From Phycisphaerae bacterium (GTDB lineage: Bacteria; Planctomycetota; Phycisphaerae; SM23-33), in NCBI GenBank assembly GCA_030745875.1, contig JASLNT010000081.1, positions 1-64,000 of the forward strand: 64,000 nt of DNA, read 5' to 3'. Shown here piece after piece: positions 42,020 to 50,131 of the stretch (its first letter is position 1; the number at the start of each line of letters is the position of its first letter). The notes beneath the pieces were generated by a model that was given only the letters and a program-made list of their open reading frames with translations, made no database searches and was not told the DNA's origin. A program made the position numbers and the translations under genes.

Positions 42020-43060
42020 ATGACACTGACCTCAGCAATGATACTCGCCGAAAACATGAGCATACCCGGAATAGTCGGGCTGGTGATTCTCCTGGTGATC
42101 GTTATAGCGTTCCTGGCGCTGTTCGCCCCGCTGTTCGGTTTGTGGATTCAAGCGCTGTCGGCGCACGCCAATGTCGGAATGTTCCAGCTTATCGGAATGC
42201 GACTCAGAAAAGTGCATCCGGCGACTATCGTGATCGCACGCATCCAAGCCGTCCGCGCCGGAATCGACCTGAACACCGAACAACTCGAAACGCACTTCCT
42301 GGCGGGCGGGCGACCGATGAATGTCGTGCGAGCGCTGATCGCAGCCAACAGGGCGAATATAGCTTTGGAATGGCAGTTGGCTACTGCAATCGACCTGGCC
42401 GGCCGCGATATTCTCGAAGCCGTACAGACGTCAGTTAACCCCAAGGTAATCGATTGCCCCAATCCCGCCACGGGCAAAGTCACCATCGACGCGGTCGCCA
42501 AAGACGGCATCCAGGTGAAAGCCAAAGCCCGCGTAACCGTGCGTGCGAACATCGACCGTCTTATCGGCGGCGCGACCGAGGAAACGATTATCGCGCGTGT
42601 GGGCGAGGGCATCGTAACGACCATCGGTTCGTCCGACACATACAAAGCGGTCCTCGAGAATCCCGACCTGATCTCAAAGGGCGTGCTCGACAAGGGCCTC
42701 GACGCCGGAACCGCATTCCAGATTCTCTCGATCGACATCGCCGACGTTGACGTAGGCGAGAACATCGGAGCCAAACTCCAGGCCGACCAGGCCGAAGCCG
42801 ACAAGCGACGCTTCCAGGCCGAAGCCGAAAAACGCCGCGCAATGGCGATGGCGCGCGAGCAGGAAATGGCCGCCATGGTCCGTGAAAACCGGGCGAAGGT
42901 CGTGCTCGCCGAAGCGGAAATTCCGCTTGCGATCGCAGAGGCGTTCCGCAAGGGAGCCCTGGGCGTGATGGACTACTATCGCCTGCGGAACATTCAGGCC
43001 GACACGAAAATGAGAGATAACATCGGCGGTGGTGAAAGACCCAAAGACGACAAGAAATAA
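42020..43060 (+). CDS. floA: Flotillin-like protein FloA (YqfA), 346 aa
   Basis: One N-terminal membrane hairpin or helix (about residues 14-45, [20 protein letters not shown]) precedes an SPFH/band-7 domain. Characteristic FloA segments are [39 protein letters not shown] and [19 protein letters not shown]. An Ala/Glu-rich coiled coil ([20 protein letters not shown]) and a polar tail follow. It forms oligomers that organise functional membrane microdomains and, with NfeD, influences membrane fluidity and signalling. AAAGGA lies seven bases before the ATG. Length matches Bacillus FloA. Gene order NfeD-NfeD-FloA is standard. Confidence 0.95.
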   Translation: MTLTSAMILAENMSIPGIVGLVILLVIVIAFLALFAPLFGLWIQALSAHANVGMFQLIGMRLRKVHPATIVIARIQAVRAGIDLNTEQLETHFLAGGRPMNVVRALIAANRANIALEWQLATAIDLAGRDILEAVQTSVNPKVIDCPNPATGKVTIDAVAKDGIQVKAKARVTVRANIDRLIGGATEETIIARVGEGIVTTIGSSDTYKAVLENPDLISKGVLDKGLDAGTAFQILSIDIADVDVGENIGAKLQADQAEADKRRFQAEAEKRRAMAMAREQEMAAMVRENRAKVVLAEAEIPLAIAEAFRKGALGVMDYYRLRNIQADTKMRDNIGGGERPKDDKK

Positions 43061-43069
43061 CGCTACGCC

Positions 43070-43636
43070 ATGAATCCACTGACATACATACTGGCCGCCG
43101 GCGACAGCAGCTGGGTCGAGATAATCGTTATCGCATTATTCTTCGGCCTGAGCATCATCGGGTCTATATTCCAAAAGGCCAAAGAGAAGCAGCAGAAAGA
43201 CAAAGCCAAGAAATCCCCCGCGCAATCTGCGCAGAAGAAGAGTCCGAAACGGCCGCGGACCTCCCGCACCGTCCAGCCGACTCGCACCATACCTCCGCCG
43301 GTCCAGGCTCAACAGGTCCAGGACCAGAAGGCCGTTCGCGTCGCCGAAGAGCTTCGCCTGCGCCAGCAGCGGCAGGCGCAGCTCGAAAGCGATCGCAAGA
43401 AGCGACTGGCTTCGAGGGTGTCCCCGGAATCCGACACCAACGCAATCGAAGCTCGCCTGGTGAGCGTACAGCCCTCACAGACCGATGCCGCCGACACCGC
43501 CCCGCGGCGGATCGACGAGATTGGGGTGATCATGGATCTGGAAACCACCGATGAGGCTCGAAGGGCGATAATCCTGCACGAGATATTCTCACCGCCGAAA
43601 GCACTGCGCCAGGGCGGGGAAATGTGGGACACCTGA
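43070..43636 (+). CDS. Membrane-anchored hypothetical protein of the NfeD-FloA operon, 188 aa
   Basis: No named family is recognised. Residues about 14-33 form one membrane helix (WVEIIVIALFFGLSIIGSIF), followed by a long Lys/Gln/Arg/Pro-rich cytoplasmic or periplasmic linker with coiled-coil tendency (AEELRLRQQRQAQLESDRKK). The C-terminal 30 residues are a short conserved-looking block (ARRAIILHEIFSPPKALRQ). The gene starts nine bases after floA without a clear ribosome-binding site, so it probably relies on translational coupling. Position makes it a candidate fourth component of the microdomain complex, for instance an adaptor that binds through the C-terminal peptide. Confidence 0.75.
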   Translation: MNPLTYILAAGDSSWVEIIVIALFFGLSIIGSIFQKAKEKQQKDKAKKSPAQSAQKKSPKRPRTSRTVQPTRTIPPPVQAQQVQDQKAVRVAEELRLRQQRQAQLESDRKKRLASRVSPESDTNAIEARLVSVQPSQTDAADTAPRRIDEIGVIMDLETTDEARRAIILHEIFSPPKALRQGGEMWDT

Positions 43637-43689
43637 TGAGATATGGCTTGGTGTTAGGCTGGAGGGCCGAACACCCGGTCCGTGCGACC

Positions 43690-45381
43690 CTACGCCAACC
43701 CGTGTCGCATGGGCGGGAGATCGGCGTCGCTGGTGTATTCCACCGCAACACCGTCTTCGACTAATCTGTCCCAGTGTTTCGAGTTGAAAATACACCCGGG
43801 GTCGCCTGCGTGAAGCTGCCCAAAATACGCGTCGGCGCGGGCGCGGCATCCGCCGCAGTAGTTCTTGAACGCACAGACCTCGCAGTGGTGCAACCGCTGG
43901 TCGCGATCGTTAAGAACATCCCAGAATACGCTCTCGCGGAAGATCCGCATCAGCGGTTTGTTGCGAACGTTGCCCATTACTCGCTGGGGCATATAGACGC
44001 ACGGAGTGACGTTCCCGCTGGGTTCGATGCAGATATACGTTCGCCCCGCTCCGCAACCGCCGAGGTACTTGGCGACCACACGAGCCTTAACACCGCTGCC
44101 GGAACCGGCGTGGCTGCAGGTGGCCTTGCCGTCGTCGATCGGAGAACCGACAAGACACATGCGACCCAGTTGCGGCGCGGTTGATATTATGCCTATACCG
44201 TCGTCCTGCATCTTCCTGTTGAGAATCGCCAACAGCTTCTCCCGCTGGTTGGGCGTGATATCACCGGACACCATCTTCAGCCCGCGACCGACGGGAATGA
44301 AATTGAAGTGCGCAAAACAGCTCGCTCCAAGATCCTCAGCCAGCGCGATCATATCGGACGCCTCGTCGATATTGCCCTGGTGAATGCACATCGCGATCCC
44401 CAGCCTCATACCATCGGTGGCGACGACGTTCTTGGCTCCGGCGATTGCTTTGGCCCACATACCCGGATGCCCGCGGAATTCGTCGTGGCGGGCGGGATTA
44501 ACCGAATCCAGCGATATCTCGACATATCGCAGCCCGGCCGCGGCCAGTTCGGCTGCACGATCGCGAGTCATTGTCGTACCGTTTGTGGCGATGGTGGTGT
44601 GCATACCGTGTTTCTTGGCCCGGAGGAGAACCGGAAGGAGATCGGGCGAAATCGTCGGCTCGCCGCCCGACATCGCCACCATCGGCATGTGGGCGCGGCC
44701 CATCTGGTCGACCAGGGGGAGTTTCTCGTCCAGCGTCAACTCGTTTTCCAGCGCCGACGCTTCGGAATCCTGGTAGCAGTGGCTGCACGCCAGGTTGCAG
44801 CGATTGGTGAGATTCCATACCGCAAACAGCGGAGCAACGAATTTCTGCGGTATGGTCAGACCGAACTCCGAGATGGATCGTGCGACGATCACCAGACCCC
44901 TGACCGTAGGCTCGTGCTCCGACAGGCGCTTGCGAAACGTCGCCACATCCGTATCGCCGCGCATGCGATCGATGAACAGGTGGATCGGCGCGTACTTCAT
45001 TCGCTGCGAAAGCGGAGCGTCGGGATTGTGATAGGACTTAATGATGCGTTCCAGGGCGGTCCGCCCGCGGCGGTCCGGGCGGGAAATCAGCTTCAGCAAC
45101 CATCGCAGCGGGCGCCGACCAAGCCAGTTTTCCAGGGGATGGTGGAAGTCCGGCTGGAGCAGACGCGGAGTGATGTGGTCTTCCAGCGCCTTGCATTGGG
45201 TGACGTAATGTCCGCTGGTCTCCGCGCCGTCGGAGGTTCGAACAGGCGTCTTGTCCCGATCCTCTCCGGGCGTGAACGTGTGCTCGTATTCCTTGCCCAA
45301 CTCGGCGGCCGTCGAATGGCTGGTCGGACGCGTGTAGGAATTGTCCGCCCCCTCGGTCTTGGAGCTGATAGTCTCAGTCAC
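43690..45381 (-). CDS. Radical SAM/SPASM-domain protein, 563 aa
   Basis: GTG 45381 is preceded by AGGA. After about 185 residues of helical N-terminal extension the radical SAM core starts (WNLTNRCNLACSHC; cluster cysteines Cys195, Cys199 and Cys202), with MSGGEPTISP as the SAM-binding loop. The C-terminal SPASM/twitch region binds additional Fe-S clusters through CGAGRTYICIEP, CVYMP and CEVCAFKNYCGGC. SPASM enzymes usually modify peptides or cofactors, and some act in haem modification. The long extension and the absence of a small precursor peptide nearby leave the substrate open. It is last in a four-gene operon, ten bases after the BsuPI lipoprotein. It needs low oxygen for activity. Confidence 0.9.
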   Translation of the reverse strand: MTETISSKTEGADNSYTRPTSHSTAAELGKEYEHTFTPGEDRDKTPVRTSDGAETSGHYVTQCKALEDHITPRLLQPDFHHPLENWLGRRPLRWLLKLISRPDRRGRTALERIIKSYHNPDAPLSQRMKYAPIHLFIDRMRGDTDVATFRKRLSEHEPTVRGLVIVARSISEFGLTIPQKFVAPLFAVWNLTNRCNLACSHCYQDSEASALENELTLDEKLPLVDQMGRAHMPMVAMSGGEPTISPDLLPVLLRAKKHGMHTTIATNGTTMTRDRAAELAAAGLRYVEISLDSVNPARHDEFRGHPGMWAKAIAGAKNVVATDGMRLGIAMCIHQGNIDEASDMIALAEDLGASCFAHFNFIPVGRGLKMVSGDITPNQREKLLAILNRKMQDDGIGIISTAPQLGRMCLVGSPIDDGKATCSHAGSGSGVKARVVAKYLGGCGAGRTYICIEPSGNVTPCVYMPQRVMGNVRNKPLMRIFRESVFWDVLNDRDQRLHHCEVCAFKNYCGGCRARADAYFGQLHAGDPGCIFNSKHWDRLVEDGVAVEYTSDADLPPMRHGLA

Positions 45382-45391
45382 GGTTTTCCTG

Positions 45392-45895
45392 CTACTTGGC
45401 GGTCGCTGAAATAATCATGGGGCACTTGAGATCGGGAGCCCCTACAAGTTCCACGACCATTTTGAGGGCTTCATCCATCGGCCAGTCACGTCCAACGGTT
45501 ATGATCTGGCTGTATTTGACGCTCTGTCCGGGCTGCAGTTTCCAGGTCTTCCTGACGCTCATTACGGATTGAGGATATTGATTGACCCATCGCCATCCCG
45601 ACGACGTCATGCGATAGAGCGTCACTTTGTACAGAGCGCTGGTGGAGCTTTCGAAAGCAATCGCCTGCTTACCCGTATTGTGCGCGATGATCCGGAGGCT
45701 GATGTCTTCTCCGGCGGCGAAGCGGCGTTTGGGAAGTTCGATAGTAAGCGCCAACGGTCCGTTTTTCACGGTGTTGGTCTCTATCGATTCTGAAACGGGA
45801 GGCTTCGCGGGTCTACCGAAAAGAGAGAATTTCCCGCAGGCTCCGACCAGCAGCGAAACAGCAAGCAGAAGTACGATTGCAGGTTTTCTCATCAT
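45392..45895 (-). CDS. Lipoprotein with BsuPI-like domain, 167 aa
   Basis: ATG 45895 overlaps the stop codon of the upstream radical SAM gene by four bases (ATGA), which shows translational coupling; the longer frame to 46015 is shadow sequence. The lipobox LVGAC puts the lipid on Cys20. A single beta-sandwich domain follows (LALTIELPKRRFAAGEDISL, then RIIAHNTGKQAIAFE), matching the BsuPI family named after a Bacillus intracellular proteinase inhibitor. Here it is exported and lipid-anchored, so the inhibitor label should not be transferred. It sits between two radical SAM genes and may bind their product or a partner at the membrane. Confidence 0.8.
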   Translation of the reverse strand: MMRKPAIVLLLAVSLLVGACGKFSLFGRPAKPPVSESIETNTVKNGPLALTIELPKRRFAAGEDISLRIIAHNTGKQAIAFESSTSALYKVTLYRMTSSGWRWVNQYPQSVMSVRKTWKLQPGQSVKYSQIITVGRDWPMDEALKMVVELVGAPDLKCPMIISATAK

Positions 45896-47769
45896 ACGGT
45901 CTCCGGTGTTTCCTCGACGCCTTCGGATCGGTCGGTCTGTTGCGACGCGGTCTCGGAACCGGTTTGGGCTCCGGCGTATTCGGCTTCCACTATGTTTCGA
46001 TACTCCGGTCCGCAATTGTACGTGCAGAACGGAAACACGCCCGCGGGCGTTGAATAGAGTATCACGCAGCGCTTGGCGCGTTCAACATCGAAGTTGTGGC
46101 GGTCCTGGAAATGCATTCCCGCACAGAGCAGGGTCTTGTAGTTGAGTTTTTCGCTCTCTCCGCGCCCGACCTTCTTGTCAACCATTCCGCGCAGCGAACG
46201 GATGAACCGCTTCAGGGTGAGTCCCGGCGGGGCCGCTTCCGGTCGGAAATGGCGTTTGAACATTCTCAGGACCCTTATGCGGTCAAACCACGTCACCCGC
46301 CCGCGGCGCCGGTTGATACGTGCGGCGATACGGTTCATGTCGGTGAACATCCCTTCGACGTTTATCACGCGCGGGAACGGATACGGTTTGCCTTCGGGCG
46401 AGACCAGGAAATACGTTCCGTAAGCGCAGTCAGGATGGCTTGACGAGCGTATCTTGGGCTGACCGGTCAGGGCCTCGATCATCTGCGAAAGCGGTACGAC
46501 GATGCTGAGCGGATACATATCCGACAGCGGATCAGCTCCGGAGGCGTCAGCGATATCTTTGGCGAGATCGCCAAGCGTGTAACGCATTTGGGTCAATTCA
46601 TCGTTGCTGATCCGTCCGGTGAACGAAACGGGCTGATAGCTTATCCCGCTGACAACATCGATATTATCGACAGCAAACTGGAGTATCTTCCCAACCTGGT
46701 CGTCTGTGACGCCCTTGACGATAGTGGGCACGAGGCATATTTTCATACCGATTCGGCGGCAGTTTTCGATTGCGGCGAGTTTCTTTTCCCAGATGCCCGG
46801 GTGGTTTCGCGTGGCGGCGTATGCGTCCGGTCCGACACCGTCGAACTGCAGGTAGAGCGTGTGGAGTCCGGCGGCAAGGGCTTTGTCTGCGAAATCGGGA
46901 TCGGCCATCGTTATACCGTTGGTGGCGATCTGGATGTATGAAAAGCCCATGTCGCGCGCGGCCGATACGATCTTAAGGAAGTCCGGGTGCATTGTCGGCT
47001 CGCCGCCGGAGAACTGGATCGCCGAGCACGGCGTGGGGTGCAATTCGCGGAGAGTCTGGAGTTGCTTGATGATCTGCTCGTAGGACGGTTCGCATACGTA
47101 TCCGGCGGTTCCGGCGTTCGCGAAGCAGATCGGGCATCGCATGTTGCAGCGATTGGTCAGATCGATCTGGGCCAGGCAGGCTGCCGACAGGTGCGAACCG
47201 CACAACCCGCAATCGGCCGGGCAGCGATGACCTTTGGGCTTCTGGGGTTCTTTCAGACCGGGCGCCTCTTCGAAACTCCACCACGACGCCTTGGAGAACA
47301 ACAGCGCGTCGGAGTTAACGCAATCGCGGGAGTATCCGTGGTCCGGGCAGTTCTTCTCGATCATGACCGCCCCTCCGGATACGAAATACCGCCCGAGTAC
47401 AATCGCCCCGCACTCCGGACAGAGCGTTTCGACGGTGCGCGGCAGGCGCCGGATCACGGGGTGTATCCGCCGGCCGGACCATGTCTGCTTCGGGCTTCCC
47501 GGACGATCCGAAACCAGATCGGTCCATATCGCATCGTAGTGTACTTCGCGAGCCGGACCGCAATCGGAGCAGTTGAATGTCAGGACGATCTGTGCGCCAA
47601 TCCGCTCAAAGACCGCACTGACGACCTCCCCGCACGTCGGACAGGAGGCGCGGGTTTCCACCGGAAGCGAAGCGTAACCCTCGACAAAACGCCGCATCTT
47701 TCCCTGCGCGAGTTCCATCGGGCTCGAAGGCCCCGAACGGTTGGATTCCTTGTTTATGTGACTTATCAT
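45892..47769 (-). CDS. Radical SAM enzyme resembling tetraether lipid synthase (Tes/MJ0619-type), 625 aa
   Basis: The N-terminal 200 residues carry several cysteine pairs (CPTCGEVV, CSDCG, CPECGAIV, CPDHG) and then CPADCGLCGSH, followed at once by the radical SAM core LTNRCNMRCPICFANAG with cluster cysteines 208, 212 and 215. FSGGEPTMHP is the SAM loop. The order of extra Cys clusters, CGLC block and CxxxCPxCF core is, from memory, characteristic of the Tes/MJ0619-like group. That group includes the archaeal enzyme joining lipid tails into tetraethers, and bacterial homologues linked to membrane-spanning lipids. C-terminal cysteines (CAYGTYF, CAGMHF, CTYNCGPEY) fit further clusters. The enzyme likely forms C-C bonds or modifies methyl groups; lipid is one plausible substrate. 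Start ATG 47769, 36 bases after the CoA-dehydratase-like gene. Confidence 0.85.
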   Translation of the reverse strand: MISHINKESNRSGPSSPMELAQGKMRRFVEGYASLPVETRASCPTCGEVVSAVFERIGAQIVLTFNCSDCGPAREVHYDAIWTDLVSDRPGSPKQTWSGRRIHPVIRRLPRTVETLCPECGAIVLGRYFVSGGAVMIEKNCPDHGYSRDCVNSDALLFSKASWWSFEEAPGLKEPQKPKGHRCPADCGLCGSHLSAACLAQIDLTNRCNMRCPICFANAGTAGYVCEPSYEQIIKQLQTLRELHPTPCSAIQFSGGEPTMHPDFLKIVSAARDMGFSYIQIATNGITMADPDFADKALAAGLHTLYLQFDGVGPDAYAATRNHPGIWEKKLAAIENCRRIGMKICLVPTIVKGVTDDQVGKILQFAVDNIDVVSGISYQPVSFTGRISNDELTQMRYTLGDLAKDIADASGADPLSDMYPLSIVVPLSQMIEALTGQPKIRSSSHPDCAYGTYFLVSPEGKPYPFPRVINVEGMFTDMNRIAARINRRRGRVTWFDRIRVLRMFKRHFRPEAAPPGLTLKRFIRSLRGMVDKKVGRGESEKLNYKTLLCAGMHFQDRHNFDVERAKRCVILYSTPAGVFPFCTYNCGPEYRNIVEAEYAGAQTGSETASQQTDRSEGVEETPETV

Positions 47770-47805
47770 TTCACTCTTAGTTTGTGGTCGGCAACATCCA
47801 AAAGG

Positions 47806-49101
47806 TTACTTCTCATAATAACTGGGGAATTTTCGCACTGTGGGCTTGCGGCGCTGATATCCCCTGGCCAGCTCCATGAAGATCTCCATATCGCGAGACA
47901 TATTCGAACTGGAGGAGTCAAAATAGAAGTTCCGTATCGGCATGTCGTTGTGGTCGCTGCTGATGCGGTGATAAACCGCTTCGGAGACTATCCCGTTCAT
48001 ACAGGCGAACGGACTGATGTCGATCACTCCGTCGGCGCCCTTGGAATGAACGTATATCGCCTTTCCGGTCGACAGGACCATTTCGCCCAGCGCTCCATCG
48101 GCCGGCAGGTAACTCCACGCCGGTTCAAGCACATCGCGATAAACATCGTGCGGTTCGTCGCAACCGACAAAATCCTCCTCAAACGGAGCCACAAGACGAT
48201 GCTCGTCGCCCTTCTGAACGCGATTCTTCAGAACTGCGCCCAGCATTTCCAGCGAAATACGCTTACCGGCGCGCCGGATCTTGTATCTCTGCGACCAGTT
48301 GGTGTACCAGACCCATTCGCTGATGTCCGACAACCACGCCTCACCTCCGTGCGCCTCAATCTGCCGCACCGCATCGCGATTAGAGAACGTGTTAAGGCGA
48401 CAGTAGATCTCGCCCACCACGCCTATCAGCGGTTTGTCGGTGGTGTAACGCGCGGGTACGGCGCGGAACAACTCGCGGGATTTCGTAAGCGCTGCGACGA
48501 GTTCGTCGAGACGATCGCTGGTCGATAGTCCGGGCGTCTCCAACGCACCGAGTACGAGACAAATACTGTCTTCCATCGCCTTGTCGGCCGATCCGCATTC
48601 AGTCTCGTACGGGCGAGTCTTCAGCAGCATCTTGCGGACAATATCCGCCGCCACCAGACCGCGCCATACGTTGCGAAACGTATCACCGCCCAATTCGCCG
48701 ATTCCCGCGTAACTGTTCTGACTGGTCGGGGAGATCACCGGAACCGAAGTATGCCCCAATTCGTCGAGCACCTGTCGCAGGTACGGAGCATACTGCCCAA
48801 ACCTGCAGGGGCCTTCGGCTGTGGGCATAAAAAACGCCGTCTTGTCCGGATCGAAATCCTCGCTGTGAACAACTCGCAGGAAATCACCGAACGTAACCTT
48901 CAGCGGGTAGCACTCTTCGCCCGAACTGAACAAGGCTCCCAACTCAAGGGTGCGGTCGTCTGAGGGAGGCGTCGCGTGTGCGTCAATTCCGACTGACCGC
49001 AGGACAGCGGCGGTGGTGCGGGCGCCGGTGGCCGTCATCCGAGGAATCCACAGCGTTCTGCCTGCAAGAATGTTCTCAGGTTTTGAACTCAGTACTGCCA
49101 A
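47806..49101 (-). CDS. 2-Hydroxyacyl-CoA dehydratase-like Fe-S protein (COG3581/DUF2229-type), 431 aa
   Basis: The start is TTG 49101, supported by GAGG seven bases upstream and by the first motif directly following (LAGRTLWIPRMTATGARTTA). Signature elements are SSGEECYPLKVTFGDFLRV, EGPCRFGQYAPYLRQVLDEL, IGVVGEIYCRLNTFSNRD and SPFACMNGIVSEA, whose cysteines probably hold a [4Fe-4S] cluster. In many genomes this domain is fused behind a BadF/HgdC-type ATPase that injects low-potential electrons; here it stands alone and no activator ATPase is visible in the window. It may be a reductant for, or act in sequence with, the radical SAM enzymes of the same operon. Low-oxygen metabolism is implied. 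It is the first protein gene after tRNA-Thr. Confidence 0.85.
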   Translation of the reverse strand: MAVLSSKPENILAGRTLWIPRMTATGARTTAAVLRSVGIDAHATPPSDDRTLELGALFSSGEECYPLKVTFGDFLRVVHSEDFDPDKTAFFMPTAEGPCRFGQYAPYLRQVLDELGHTSVPVISPTSQNSYAGIGELGGDTFRNVWRGLVAADIVRKMLLKTRPYETECGSADKAMEDSICLVLGALETPGLSTSDRLDELVAALTKSRELFRAVPARYTTDKPLIGVVGEIYCRLNTFSNRDAVRQIEAHGGEAWLSDISEWVWYTNWSQRYKIRRAGKRISLEMLGAVLKNRVQKGDEHRLVAPFEEDFVGCDEPHDVYRDVLEPAWSYLPADGALGEMVLSTGKAIYVHSKGADGVIDISPFACMNGIVSEAVYHRISSDHNDMPIRNFYFDSSSSNMSRDMEIFMELARGYQRRKPTVRKFPSYYEK

Positions 49102-49148
49102 TTACGCCTCGCTGTCCGCAACTATCGGTCCCCACCGTATTAAAAAAA

Positions 49149-49220
49149 GGCCAGCGGAGGGAATCGAACCCACAACCTCAGCTTTACAAAAGCTGTGCTC
49201 TACCGTTGAGCTACGCTGGC
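49149..49220 (-). tRNA. tRNA-Thr (anticodon TGT)
   Basis: The minus strand folds into a full cloverleaf: 7-bp acceptor (GCCAGCG/CGCTGGC), D arm GCTC-AACGGTA-GAGC, anticodon arm CAGCT-TTTGTAA-AGCTG with anticodon TGT (reads ACA), and T arm with TTCGATT loop. The T stem has one T-T mismatch at its second pair. No CCA is encoded, and the base at the discriminator position is C. A run of seven T follows directly and could stop part of the transcripts before the downstream operon. Confidence 0.95.
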
Positions 49221-49275
49221 GGTAATAGCAAAGCCGCAGTCCTTACAGGCTCCTGCGGCCACTAGGTCATATGAG

Positions 49276-49303
49276 TTTATCCGACGCAACCCCCGCCGGT
49301 CAA
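49276..49303 (-). promoter_or_regulatory. Promoter candidate for tRNA-Thr and possibly the radical SAM operon
   Basis: On the minus strand TTGACC (49303-49298) and GATAAA (49281-49276), 16-base spacer, about 55 bases before the tRNA. It is the only clear promoter upstream of the TTG start at 49101. Confidence 0.4.
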
Positions 49304-49328
49304 GCCGCAGCACGAGGATATAACCCGT

Positions 49329-50075
49329 CTAAGGCCTTCCGCTGCCCAAGCGCCATTTGATGGAAAGCAGGCTGCGAAGCATGCGAAACGAATCGGAAAC
49401 GAGCTTCATACGGCTGTCGGGATCATGACCCCAGGCCACCCCGACTTCCTTTATGCGATATCCGCCCCTTCTGGCCAGCAGCAGTACTTCGCAATCAAAC
49501 GCCGCATCATCCAACAATTGCCTGGAGAACACTTCGTCGGCGACTTCGCGGGAAAAGCACTTGAATCCGCACTGCGTGTCCCGAATATCCGGAAGGAACA
49601 TGGCTCGCCTGAGCTTCCTGAACACCCATCCGATCACGCGTCGCAGCGGGCCCTGGGGCGGACACAACACCGAATCGGGCAAGGCTCGCGAGCCTATTAC
49701 CACGTCGTATCCCTTGTCCATCCAGACCAGCAGCTTGTCGAGTTCCTCAATCGGCGTCGCCAGATCCGCATCGGTCATCAACAGCACCTCCCCGCGAGCG
49801 GCGAGCATCCCCCGCCGCACCGTTCGCCCCTTGCCCTTGCTCAGCGTCGAAGCCAGTACGCCCAACGACATCTGGCCTGGATCGAACTCCCTGGCCAGGT
49901 CCGCCGTCCCGTCAACGCTGGCGTCAGAGACCACCATTACCTCGACGGCAAAGTCGTGGTTCTCGGCGTATCGGCGGATTCGCTGCAGCGTATCACCAAG
50001 GCGCTGGGCCTCGTTGTGGGCTGGAATCACAATCGACAGATACGGTCGGGAAGTCCGATCTTCGGCAGTTTTCAA
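49329..50075 (-). CDS. Family 2 glycosyltransferase (dolichyl/polyprenyl-phosphate sugar synthase-like), 248 aa
   Basis: TTG 50075 is the only start that keeps the whole GT-A fold. The domain begins YLSIVIPAHNEAQRLGDTL. VVSDASVDGTADLA binds the nucleotide, LLMTDADLATPIEELDKLL holds the metal-binding Asp-x-Asp, and VIGSRAL plus DTQCGFKCFSR are typical for the ALG5/DPM1-like subgroup that moves glucose or mannose to polyprenyl phosphate. No C-terminal membrane helices are present, so it is peripheral on the cytoplasmic side. With the Agl23-like membrane protein of the same gene block it could provide lipid-linked sugars for export. It is the last gene of the co-oriented block. Confidence 0.88.
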   Translation of the reverse strand: MKTAEDRTSRPYLSIVIPAHNEAQRLGDTLQRIRRYAENHDFAVEVMVVSDASVDGTADLAREFDPGQMSLGVLASTLSKGKGRTVRRGMLAARGEVLLMTDADLATPIEELDKLLVWMDKGYDVVIGSRALPDSVLCPPQGPLRRVIGWVFRKLRRAMFLPDIRDTQCGFKCFSREVADEVFSRQLLDDAAFDCEVLLLARRGGYRIKEVGVAWGHDPDSRMKLVSDSFRMLRSLLSIKWRLGSGRP

Positions 50076-50131
50076 TTTCGCATTTCCGCTTTGGTTATGG
50101 TTAGTTCTTGACGGTCGAATCCGGGATGGAT

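Noticed and set aside
45392..45895. Calling the lipoprotein a protease inhibitor
   Set aside because: The BsuPI-like domain gives the family name only; the Bacillus protein is intracellular, this one is exported and lipid-anchored.
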